Part shown: one piece after another, positions 6,600-12,972 of the stretch
Layout of the letters: every line of letters begins with the position of its first letter
Numbering within the stretch: position 1 is the stretch's first letter
Origin: Microcaldota archaeon
Lineage (GTDB): Archaea > Micrarchaeota > Micrarchaeia > Micrarchaeales > CABMGC01
Length of the DNA: 13,143 bases
Direction of reading: 5' to 3'
NCBI GenBank assembly: GCA_021851985.1
Contig: JAJZOS010000014.1
Coordinates: 1-13,143 of the forward strand
Made by a program: the position numbers and the translations under genes
Notes under the pieces: model-generated
What the model saw: only the letters and a program-made list of their open reading frames with translations
Databases searched by the model: none
What the model was told of the DNA's origin: nothing

Positions 6600-6625
6600 A
6601 TACTTATTTGTATTGAAATAAGTAT
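6600..6625. promoter_or_regulatory. perfect 10-bp inverted repeat (operator or recombination-site candidate)
   Basis: ATACTTATTT at 6600-6609 is followed by a 6-base spacer and its exact reverse complement AAATAAGTAT at 6616-6625. The right arm overlaps a TATA-like ATTATAG just ahead of the rightward genes, so a bound protein would block that promoter. Candidates for binding are the recombinase encoded just downstream and the RHH protein at 8109-8324. A 10-bp stem in intergenic DNA could also act in RNA, but there is no following T-run, so a terminator is less likely. Confidence 0.55.
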
Positions 6626-6630
6626 TATAG
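6621..6630 (+). promoter_or_regulatory. candidate TATA element for the recombinase transcript
   Basis: AGTATTATAG lies about 25-30 bp before the purine-rich GAGGA at 6653-6657, so transcription could start near 6648-6652, just ahead of the 16-codon ORF. TATATATATTT at 6581-6591 is an alternative box. The element overlaps both the right arm of the dyad and the right copy of the 14-bp direct repeat, which suggests that the promoter is controlled. Confidence 0.35.
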
Positions 6631-6663
6631 AGTAAGCCACAATATATTTGTCGAGGAAATAAT

Positions 6664-6714
6664 ATGAGTGTCTTTAAAGATGCCTTTAAAACACTTTTTG
6701 GTGGACATAAATGA
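6664..6714 (+). CDS. 16-codon leader ORF coupled to the recombinase
   Basis: The ORF reads MSVFKDAFKTLFGGHK and stops. GAGGA at 6653-6657 sits 6 nt before its ATG, a good Shine-Dalgarno site. Its TGA overlaps the recombinase ATG as ATGA, and its GGTGG codons supply a Shine-Dalgarno site for the recombinase 6-7 nt downstream. That layout is typical of translational coupling. The peptide itself is a short amphipathic helix with no known relative. It may be only a translated leader; a chance ORF is possible because it is so short. Confidence 0.4.
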   Translation: MSVFKDAFKTLFGGHK

Positions 6715-7565
6715 TTTACGACGAGAATAAGAGTTTAGGGGGGGTAGGTACTTCACAAATAAGCCAGAATGATAGACGAACAACTGTAAATGTAGTAGAA
6801 AACAATAGAGATCTGCGGGAAAAAGCCACTAAAAAGGCAGAAACAGGCCCGAAACAGCACTGGGATGTGTTTCTTTATGCCAGAGTAAGCACAAAAGACA
6901 AGGATCAGAACCCTGAAAACCAACTTTACCCTTTGAGACAGTGGGCTTTTAGGCAAGGATATACCTTTAGGGAGTTCGTAGACTTTGAAAGTGGGCGTAC
7001 AATAGAAAAAAGAAATGAGTTTAAGCGGATGCTTAAGTTACTTAACTTGACTGATGGAGTGGCTGTAGTAAACATTGATCGCTGGAGCCGTAATGCCGAA
7101 ATGGAGGGAGTGGCAGAAGCTCTGAAGATTAAGAAGGCTGGAAAGTTTTTGTATGAAGGAGATACGAACAAGAAGCTGCTTCCGACCGATAGTGAATATG
7201 ATTGGCTATCTAGTATTGGATTTAAATCCGTGAGTGCTGCGTTGGAAAGTGCAGCAATAAGCAACAGGGTAAAAAGGGCTTATAATTATAGAAAGAGCGA
7301 AGCCGATGCAAAGCATGTAAAGCTGGCGTGGGGGCGCAAGACAGGTACTTACAGAGTTATGAAAACTGATGCGGAAGGAAAGCCCATTCTGAATAGCAAT
7401 GGGAGTATAGCTTATGAGTATAAAGAAATACCGGTAGAGAAGGTTTATGAGCTTTATTCCCAGGGTTTTAATCTAAACCGAATAGCCAAAGAAATCGGAT
7501 GTTCAAGGACTGCCATCAGAGGCGTATTAAAGGGATATTATGCAAAGGATAACACCGCACCGTAG
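6711..7565 (+). CDS. serine recombinase (resolvase/invertase family)
   Basis: This enzyme cuts and rejoins DNA at specific sites through a Ser-DNA link. After a polar extension of about 50 residues, the catalytic domain begins with FLYARVSTKDKDQNPENQL. Here YARVS carries the nucleophile S60 and R58, and Q71 follows in the usual place. VDFESGRTIEKRNEFKRML at 90-108 and DRWSRN at 123-128 match the family motifs (usually 'D.SG.....R..f..ml' and 'DRLSRN'). A helix at 178-195 resembles the dimer-forming E helix. Residues 253-273 (FNLNRIAKEIGCSRTAIRGV) form the C-terminal helix-turn-helix. At 284 residues it is larger than gamma-delta-type resolvases because of the N-terminal extension and a loop at 213-238. 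Codons 9-11 contain a run of seven G bases. The gene faces opposite to all its neighbours. Integration, excision or inversion of the surrounding element are all possible jobs. Confidence 0.9.
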   Translation: MIYDENKSLGGVGTSQISQNDRRTTVNVVENNRDLREKATKKAETGPKQHWDVFLYARVSTKDKDQNPENQLYPLRQWAFRQGYTFREFVDFESGRTIEKRNEFKRMLKLLNLTDGVAVVNIDRWSRNAEMEGVAEALKIKKAGKFLYEGDTNKKLLPTDSEYDWLSSIGFKSVSAALESAAISNRVKRAYNYRKSEADAKHVKLAWGRKTGTYRVMKTDAEGKPILNSNGSIAYEYKEIPVEKVYELYSQGFNLNRIAKEIGCSRTAIRGVLKGYYAKDNTAP

Positions 7566-8106
7566 GTTTTTGACTTTCAAAGCAGAATATACTGGCCCAA
7601 TAAGCTTGAATATTCTTAATGCTGCAAATACTATCAGAAGTCGCAGACGCAATCCAACCGCATTGATTCTTGCCTTTCTGCTTGCAGGCAATGTAAAAGC
7701 TGTTGCCAGTGGAGTACATTATGAATTGCGTAAAACTGAAAGCGGTTACAAAATTTATATGAATGACGAGCCTGTGCCTGTATTAGACGAACATGAAATG
7801 TTGCTGTATGGGTTGCTTTTCAAAAGATGGAGCTTCTGGGACTTTAGTTATAAGCTTGGAGAGTTTCAGTATCGCGAGAAGGTCAAGAATGATGCTATGC
7901 ATTACCTTAACAGTTATATAACTATAAATTCAGGATGGGGGATTGCAGCTTTGAAGAATTTGCGCATAAAATACCTTCAGGATCTCCAGGTGACTTCAGA
8001 ACAAATAAAAAGCATTTTAGGAATCCAGGATTATTGGTTTCCTGTACCGAAACGAGAAGAAGTGCTAAAGTCGCTTGCGGCAAGGAGCGTTTCGTTGAAG
8101 ATTTAG
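7540..8106 (+). CDS. 188-aa protein of unknown function overlapping the recombinase
   Basis: The ATG at 7540 lies inside the recombinase gene in another frame, a 26-base overlap, with AAAGGGAT about 5 nt ahead. The N-terminal part is basic (RSRRR near residue 35) and contains a mildly hydrophobic stretch, TALILAFLLAGNVKAVASGV, at about 40-59. That stretch could be a buried helix rather than a membrane span. Next come a strand-rich segment with ESGYKIYMNDEPVPVLDEHE, aromatic helices (LLFKRWSFWDFSYKLGEFQY), and a basic C-terminus. I recognise no family. Cotranscription and overlap with the recombinase suggest a partner, for example a directionality or accessory DNA-binding factor, but no helix-turn-helix is obvious. 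It ends 2 bases before the convergent RHH gene. Confidence 0.6.
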   Translation: MQRITPHRRFLTFKAEYTGPISLNILNAANTIRSRRRNPTALILAFLLAGNVKAVASGVHYELRKTESGYKIYMNDEPVPVLDEHEMLLYGLLFKRWSFWDFSYKLGEFQYREKVKNDAMHYLNSYITINSGWGIAALKNLRIKYLQDLQVTSEQIKSILGIQDYWFPVPKREEVLKSLAARSVSLKI

Positions 8107-8108
8107 TG

Positions 8109-8324
8109 TTATTTCCAGGCAAACTTGCGCACATATTGGATATTTTTATAATCAGGGTTGATATATACCATTTCTTCATATTTCATATTTTTGGCGTATA
8201 GGCATAGAATGTTGAGCAGTTCGCTATGTGTCATGTTCGTTTCGGTTGCCAATACCTTGAATTGTTCTGCAACTTGCGGATCTACGTGCAATGTTTCATA
8301 TCTTTTTTTTAATTTTTCCATCAT
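8109..8324 (-). CDS. ribbon-helix-helix-type DNA-binding regulator
   Basis: The 71-residue protein has the layout of ribbon-helix-helix repressors. A basic start is followed by a short strand (RYETLHVDPQ), helix A (VAEQFKVLATETN), a turn with Thr/His, and helix B (SELLNILCLYAKN). The C-terminal 25 residues are polar and aromatic, and could be a separate binding tail. Such proteins bind operators as dimers through the strand. The ATG at 8324 is chosen over the TTG at 8327: AGGGG lies about 6 nt before it, and TGATG makes a one-base overlap with the upstream stop. The gene is the last one of the membrane/surface-protein set and converges on the recombinase pair. The dyad at 6600-6625 is a possible target. 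A run of eight A bases is present near the gene start. Confidence 0.6.
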   Translation of the reverse strand: MMEKLKKRYETLHVDPQVAEQFKVLATETNMTHSELLNILCLYAKNMKYEEMVYINPDYKNIQYVRKFAWK

Positions 8325-8716
8325 CAACTGCCCCTAAACCATATTAGTAAAACGGATAAACCCCATATTATAATTGTGATTCCAGTAACATAAGCAGACA
8401 GTATGCCAGTTGCCTCAAAGGCGAAAGCTATAAACATTCCTATAAAAGATGCGTAAGTAAACCTTATGAGCGAGCGCTCTGAAGCAGTAAGGATGGCTAT
8501 AATGGATAAGTAGATAATAAAGAAGTATATAGTATCAAGTGGAATATTTTGGCATCTGAAGCTCGTTATTAGATTTTGCGAAGGAGTGCCGTTTGTGTAG
8601 ATAGTGTAGTTATTTGCCCAAGTGCCATTCACTATTATTGGAGGTGCTGGACAGCTCTGCGCAGTTAATACTACATTATGGAACATCAATTGGAGCAATA
8701 TGAGTGTAAATAACAT
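8324..8716 (-). CDS. 130-aa membrane protein with secreted loop and three C-terminal helices
   Basis: An N-terminal hydrophobic stretch at 1-20 looks like a signal peptide or anchor. An outer loop at 21-61 follows, with two Cys (C22, C55) that could pair and three N-x-T sites (N30, N36, N42). Three membrane helices follow at about 63-78, 84-104 and 106-126, and the short end is IWFRGS. No family is recognised. The gene begins one base after the stop of the 148-aa gene and overlaps the RHH gene by one base, so all are likely translated from one mRNA. The layout, with a small glycosylatable outer loop on a helical bundle, fits a virion or vesicle membrane protein that partners the giant surface protein; this is inferred. 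Confidence 0.6.
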   Translation of the reverse strand: MLFTLILLQLMFHNVVLTAQSCPAPPIIVNGTWANNYTIYTNGTPSQNLITSFRCQNIPLDTIYFFIIYLSIIAILTASERSLIRFTYASFIGMFIAFAFEATGILSAYVTGITIIIWGLSVLLIWFRGS

Positions 8717-8717
8717 T

Positions 8718-9164
8718 CTACCACGCAGGCATTTTCATCCATAGGGACAATCCCCATAACAGCACGTACATAATCAAAACGTCAATTCCATAAGATACAT
8801 ACAGGCCTACAGGAACTCCTCCGGTATTTATTGGGCTTATGAGATTTTGCATCATAAAGCTAATTAAGTAAGGAGTATTGATTACTGCTTTCAAAGTGGC
8901 AATGAAATTAGGCAATATAAAGGCTAAGGCAAATCCTATCGAAGTAGAACTTGATGCTAAATTGCTACTTGAGTTTATACCGCTGATTATACTTGAATTT
9001 AGAGGATCATAAATTTTAGTTGAGAAGTTTTGAATTGCTACTGCCTGGGTGCTGTTTAAGGCATGGGCTATGGCAGGCGTAGAATGCTCCATAGAGAATA
9101 CGCTCATCAAGCTAATCATTATGAGTAGCAGAACGCTCGTCATTATGATTTTTCCAACTCCCAT
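8718..9164 (-). CDS. 148-aa membrane protein with Asn/Ser-rich outer segment
   Basis: A hydrophobic helix at about 5-23 is followed by an outer Asn/Ser-rich stretch with four N-x-S/T sites (N37, N46, N56, N64). Helices follow at about 75-95 and 121-143, and the protein ends LWMKMPAW. It could be a signal-anchored three-span protein or, if cleaved near residue 25, a two-span one. No family is recognised. It sits between the giant surface protein (10 bases upstream) and the 130-aa membrane protein (1 base downstream). In a pleolipovirus-like reading this would be the counterpart of the internal membrane protein next to the spike. That comparison rests on gene order and topology only. Confidence 0.6.
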   Translation of the reverse strand: MGVGKIIMTSVLLLIMISLMSVFSMEHSTPAIAHALNSTQAVAIQNFSTKIYDPLNSSIISGINSSSNLASSSTSIGFALAFILPNFIATLKAVINTPYLISFMMQNLISPINTGGVPVGLYVSYGIDVLIMYVLLWGLSLWMKMPAW

Positions 9165-9174
9165 AACGTCATCT

Positions 9175-12100
9175 TTATCTCAATTCCGATATAATTAACA
9201 TTATAACACTAAAAACTATAAATGCTATTACATCAAAGGTAGAATAACCTAGGAATGTGAATATACCACCAAGGGCCTGCCCCATAAATATAAATGCCAC
9301 ATACACTATGAGCATTAGGTTTTTATCGAAGTAAGCCAATGCAATTGGAGCTAAAATAAACAGTATTGTTAAAAGCCCTAAGGCAGATGTCGAATAAATG
9401 GCAGTCGGATTAATTACAAATGTAAATGTTTGCGTAGGATCTATTGTCTTTCCATACATCGCAACTACTTTCGCGCTATAGCTGCTGTGGTTTGAGGGAA
9501 ATAAATATGAAACACTGAAGGATGAAGCATTTATTATGTCCGTCTGCATAACGGTTGATGTAAGCACTGTTGATTGATTTATGAACTCTACTTTCCATTT
9601 ATTTACTAGGTCATTAAGGTCTACTCCTGTGCAGGTTGCATTCAAAGTGCCATTAATGCTTGGCTTCCAATTGCACGTCGCATTTACATTTGGCAATGTA
9701 ATCGGCGTTACAGTGACATTGCAAGGTATTGGAAGACTTATAGGGCTTGTCCAAGACGAGATGGCGGATTTATAGACAAGCGCTTTGGCTGGGCTATAAA
9801 TATCAAACTGGTATAGATAGCTATTGACAAGGTATACTGCAAATGATGGAGAGTTAGGTATGATTTCCTGCTGAACCTGAAGCTGGCTGCCTTGCGGACC
9901 GCTTAAAATAGTTACATAATCGCCAGTTGCTGCTACTCCTGTGCATGAAGATATTGCCATGCCATAAGGGCTTGAAACGTTGCTTGGAGGCAGATAAATG
10001 TTTTTGGTGTCCCAGGAGCCAAATGAGAGTTGCGTATTGAAATAGTTGTTTTCCCTTCCGTAATAAGGAGTACCTGCAGTACTGAAGGTGGTTTGGTTGG
10101 ATAAAAATATTATTGGATTTGCGTAGTTGCTTTGAGGCATATATACCATCACGCTGTTGGCATCACCATCTAAAGCAGTAAAGCCTGTAGTTTGTATAGT
10201 GTAATTGTTGAATAATGAGCTTACTGAGTAGCTTGTATTGGTATTTAGAGGCAATTTCGTATATTCCGAATAGGATCTTATTTCTGTAAGGTTCCGGGTA
10301 TAAGGGCTTGCAGGCAAAGTGTTGCTTGCTATAAACTTGAAAGGCTGGAGTGTTAAGCTTGTCTGTACCTTTGGGTTATTCGTGAAATTGAGGTAGAAGG
10401 AAGTGAAGGGATAGTTAAGCTTAATGGTATTCGTGAAATTCACTTGCAGATTAGGGCTGCTGAAGACTGCGCCTGCACTCGTGTTGAGCTGCTGATTTGC
10501 CACGGGCTCATTGGCAGGGATTATCTCCCAGGAGCTGGGCTTTGCTGTCCATGCAGGAGTATGGGCTAAAATTGGGAAGTATTGTATTGGAGTGGAGAAG
10601 TTGAAAGCTGAAGGCACTATTGTTGCATTAAGCTTAACATTTGTGTATAGATTTACAGGCTTGGCTGAGCTATTTGATTCTATTTCTGATATTTTAAATG
10701 GTATTCCAAAGGTCATGCTTAAAGGCACATAGTTTAATATTGTCGAATTTGAGACCTCTTTTACTATTGGCGTAGTGGCTGCTACTTGAATTTTTATATA
10801 TGAACCAGAGCCGCCTGAGCCTCCATCTTGTCCGCCAGCACCGCCAGAGCCACCTGCAACATTAACAGTCGGGAGCGATGTTGAAGTATTGTATATTATT
10901 ACTACGGTGCCTCCGCCGCCACCTGCACCGCCACCGCCATAACTGCCGCCAGAATTAGTTCCAGAATTGCCATTCTGTCCTGTTGCTATTATAGTTCCGC
11001 CTGTCGTGATTGTATGAGCGTATATTATTATTCCAGAGCCGCCTGAGCCTCCCGAGCCACCTTGCCCACAGGTACCAGAACCTCCGCCTCCGCCGCCACC
11101 TGCACCGCCGAGCAGGTCATTTACCGCAACATAGATTAGCCTGCGAACATACGAATAGGTAAGGCTTGCTGTGCTGGGGGTTGAACCATCACCGCTTGGA
11201 GCAGTGCCACCACTTACTTGTGTAGAACCGCCGTTGCCTCCTGGCTGATTAGTGCATGACCCTGTTGCGCCGCCTCCGCCACCGCCAGAGCCTGAAAATG
11301 AAGTTGTTATTGAAGTGCCAGAACCGCCTGAACCTGTGCCTCCACCTCCTCCAGAATAGGGGTCATACCCAGTATCTATTGTCCCATTATTGACTAAATC
11401 ATTTGTAATTAAGTTATAGCCATTTGTTGTAAGCGTTACGCCGCTGTCTATTACTATCTCTGGAGCTATTAGCGTTGTCGATAAGGAAGTTGAGCTTGTA
11501 TATACTACCTCTGTTGTAAACATTCCTCCAGAAGGATTTAAGGTTTCTCCTGTTATTGGAAATGAAATATTATAAAGTATATCGTTTGCAGGTGTTGCAT
11601 TAAGCTTAATTGGGAAATAAGTAGTAAGGTTAATAACTTGTGAAGGAGTTAAGGTCTTATGGATCTCTGAGCTTGTAGCGTTAGCGTAATAGATATTTAT
11701 AGGGACATAAGTGGTAAGGCTCTGAGGCGTGGAGTTTGTTCCTTGTGTTATATCGTTTGCATAAAAACTGCTGAATGTTCCAATACCTTCCTTTGTGGTG
11801 TTCCAAGTGTATGTAGCCGAGCCTGTGCCTGTGGCTATTGCAGTGCCTAAGCTTGGGTAGTCTATGGCGCAGGTGTCAGTGCTTGGCACACAAGTTGCGG
11901 TTAGGGTTACAGCTTGTCCGTATGTAGCTGGGTTCGGGCTAATAGAAAGACTTACTTGAGCTTGCACAGCACCGAAGGTTACGCTGGGCATTACGCCGCT
12001 GGGCGGGTAGGCACGGACACGGAACCACTGGAAGAATGCAGAGTTGCTTGCCGTTGTTCCCAAGCCTATTGCTGTTGGTGTGGTTATTGTATATGTGCCT

Positions 12101-12972
12101 GTAACTACTGTATTATAATTTTCTTGAATTATTGGCGAACCGCTATTTATATACGCACTTTCAAGATACATAGTTCCTGTTACTGCTGTCCCTCCAGTAT
12201 TACCATTAGCCGTAGGCGAAGAAGTAACGGAACCTCCTGTTCCAAACAGCCAATACCCAGCACCGCTGGCTTCCTGATATGCAAGTCCATCTGTCGCAAT
12301 ATCGAAACCGCTGTTTGTTCCTCCGTTGTCCTTTGCATAAGTTTCTGCTATGCTTTGGGTTGTTGTGAATGATGCGGTGTATATTCCATACCAATTATCT
12401 CCTGACGCAAGCGATACTGTTACGCCATTATCAACGGTTGCCGATGCTCCTGATGCAATATCCCATTTTGTCGTGTTTAATGTAGTTCCTTTAAAGTTGT
12501 CGTAGAAGTTGAACACGCTCGCCCCGTCGTCGTATTCGGCATAGGTTGAGCTGAGCTGTGGAGCCTCTCCGATGCCTGATGTGCCAGAGCTTGAGAGAAG
12601 GTTAGTGGTCTTGGAAGCGAAGCCGAGATATATCTGTATGTGCGAAGATGCGGGTATGCTTATTGTCTTAACCCATGTTGTTAATTTTCCTGATGAGTTG
12701 CTTTCTATCCAAGAGGGTATGATTGTTCCGTTAGCATAAAAGTATTCAAAATTAGCAAGGTTGTTGTTATAAGCTATGTAGCTTGAGTATGTGCTCTCCG
12801 TTATGTTTACCATTTGTTGGAAGGGAGAAGCTGTCGCTGTGCTTTGGGAGTTTGTGAGGTTTATAGGAACGTAATACTGAATGCCTGAAGGGATTGCCGA
12901 AGGCGTTGTAGCTCCCGCTATTCCCATTAGCATTAAGAGAAGGAATGGAGCTAAAAGTATGAGCTTATTCAT
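9175..12972 (-). CDS. giant DUF2341-like, glycine-rich, membrane-anchored surface protein
   Basis: This 1265-residue protein starts with a signal peptide at 1-21 (LILLAPFLLLMLMGIAGA). Residues about 28-335 resemble DUF2341 and a following beta-sandwich: YYVPINLTNSQ, FEYFYANGTIIPSWIES, LGFAS, YDDGASVFNFYDNF, then FFQWFRVRAYPPSGVMPSVT. An Ig-like segment, SLSISPNPATYGQAVTLTAT, begins near 340. Residues about 537-722 are a glycine-rich beta region with many Gly-Gly-Ser runs interrupted by strands such as SGIIIYAHTITTGGTII. A long Asn/Thr/Ser-rich part with many N-x-S/T sites follows, and three membrane helices end the protein (about 1197-1214, 1218-1240, 1246-1262). The start is firm: GAGGTG lies 7 nt ahead of the ATG. 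It is probably displayed on the cell or particle surface as an adhesin or spike. A host surface protein is the main alternative, because such proteins are common in DPANN genomes. Confidence 0.7.
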   Translation of the reverse strand: MNKLILLAPFLLLMLMGIAGATTPSAIPSGIQYYVPINLTNSQSTATASPFQQMVNITESTYSSYIAYNNNLANFEYFYANGTIIPSWIESNSSGKLTTWVKTISIPASSHIQIYLGFASKTTNLLSSSGTSGIGEAPQLSSTYAEYDDGASVFNFYDNFKGTTLNTTKWDIASGASATVDNGVTVSLASGDNWYGIYTASFTTTQSIAETYAKDNGGTNSGFDIATDGLAYQEASGAGYWLFGTGGSVTSSPTANGNTGGTAVTGTMYLESAYINSGSPIIQENYNTVVTGTYTITTPTAIGLGTTASNSAFFQWFRVRAYPPSGVMPSVTFGAVQAQVSLSISPNPATYGQAVTLTATCVPSTDTCAIDYPSLGTAIATGTGSATYTWNTTKEGIGTFSSFYANDITQGTNSTPQSLTTYVPINIYYANATSSEIHKTLTPSQVINLTTYFPIKLNATPANDILYNISFPITGETLNPSGGMFTTEVVYTSSTSLSTTLIAPEIVIDSGVTLTTNGYNLITNDLVNNGTIDTGYDPYSGGGGGTGSGGSGTSITTSFSGSGGGGGGATGSCTNQPGGNGGSTQVSGGTAPSGDGSTPSTASLTYSYVRRLIYVAVNDLLGGAGGGGGGGSGTCGQGGSGGSGGSGIIIYAHTITTGGTIIATGQNGNSGTNSGGSYGGGGAGGGGGTVVIIYNTSTSLPTVNVAGGSGGAGGQDGGSGGSGSYIKIQVAATTPIVKEVSNSTILNYVPLSMTFGIPFKISEIESNSSAKPVNLYTNVKLNATIVPSAFNFSTPIQYFPILAHTPAWTAKPSSWEIIPANEPVANQQLNTSAGAVFSSPNLQVNFTNTIKLNYPFTSFYLNFTNNPKVQTSLTLQPFKFIASNTLPASPYTRNLTEIRSYSEYTKLPLNTNTSYSVSSLFNNYTIQTTGFTALDGDANSVMVYMPQSNYANPIIFLSNQTTFSTAGTPYYGRENNYFNTQLSFGSWDTKNIYLPPSNVSSPYGMAISSCTGVAATGDYVTILSGPQGSQLQVQQEIIPNSPSFAVYLVNSYLYQFDIYSPAKALVYKSAISSWTSPISLPIPCNVTVTPITLPNVNATCNWKPSINGTLNATCTGVDLNDLVNKWKVEFINQSTVLTSTVMQTDIINASSFSVSYLFPSNHSSYSAKVVAMYGKTIDPTQTFTFVINPTAIYSTSALGLLTILFILAPIALAYFDKNLMLIVYVAFIFMGQALGGIFTFLGYSTFDVIAFIVFSVIMLIISELR
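10805..11109. repeat. direct repeats inside the Gly-rich coding region
   Basis: A perfect 20-bp repeat (beginning CCAGAGCCGCCTGAGC) occurs at 10805-10824 and 11033-11052, and a degenerate third copy lies near 11320. A second perfect repeat of 24 bp (beginning GCCTCCGCCGCCACCTGC) occurs at 10909-10932 and 11086-11109. Both encode Gly/Ser runs on the minus strand, and they are out of phase with each other (228 and 177 bp apart; both distances are multiples of three). Recombination between copies would change protein length without breaking the frame. Confidence 0.65.

Larger units (their letters stand above)
6565..6636. repeat. 14-bp direct repeat flanking the intergenic dyad
   Basis: TATTATAGCGTAAG at 6565-6578 recurs as TATTATAGAGTAAG at 6623-6636, with 13 of 14 bases identical, start to start 58 bp. 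A 9-bp repeat, ACAATATAT, lies outside the left copy (6552-6560) and outside the right copy (6639-6647). The pair brackets the perfect dyad between the two divergent promoters. These could be regulator-binding sites or recombinase accessory sites. The repeats are seen directly; the role is inferred. Confidence 0.6.

Noticed and set aside
6531..6663. tRNA gene or attachment site in the main intergenic gap
   Set aside because: The region is too AT-rich and short for a tRNA, and no CCA end, TPsiC-like motif or matching copy elsewhere in the window was found.
7935..8201. Rightward 88-aa ORF across the convergent gene ends
   Set aside because: It overlaps the 188-aa and RHH genes in other frames, and has no ribosome site or plausible composition.
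10800..11360. Repeats as a CRISPR array
   Set aside because: Repeat units are few, unevenly spaced, degenerate and lie in an open coding frame for Gly/Ser runs.
11914..12372. Rightward 152-aa Cys-rich ORF opposite the giant surface gene
   Set aside because: Cys and Arg richness follows from reading Ala/Thr/Gly codons backwards; the minus frame is continuous for 1265 residues with a signal peptide.
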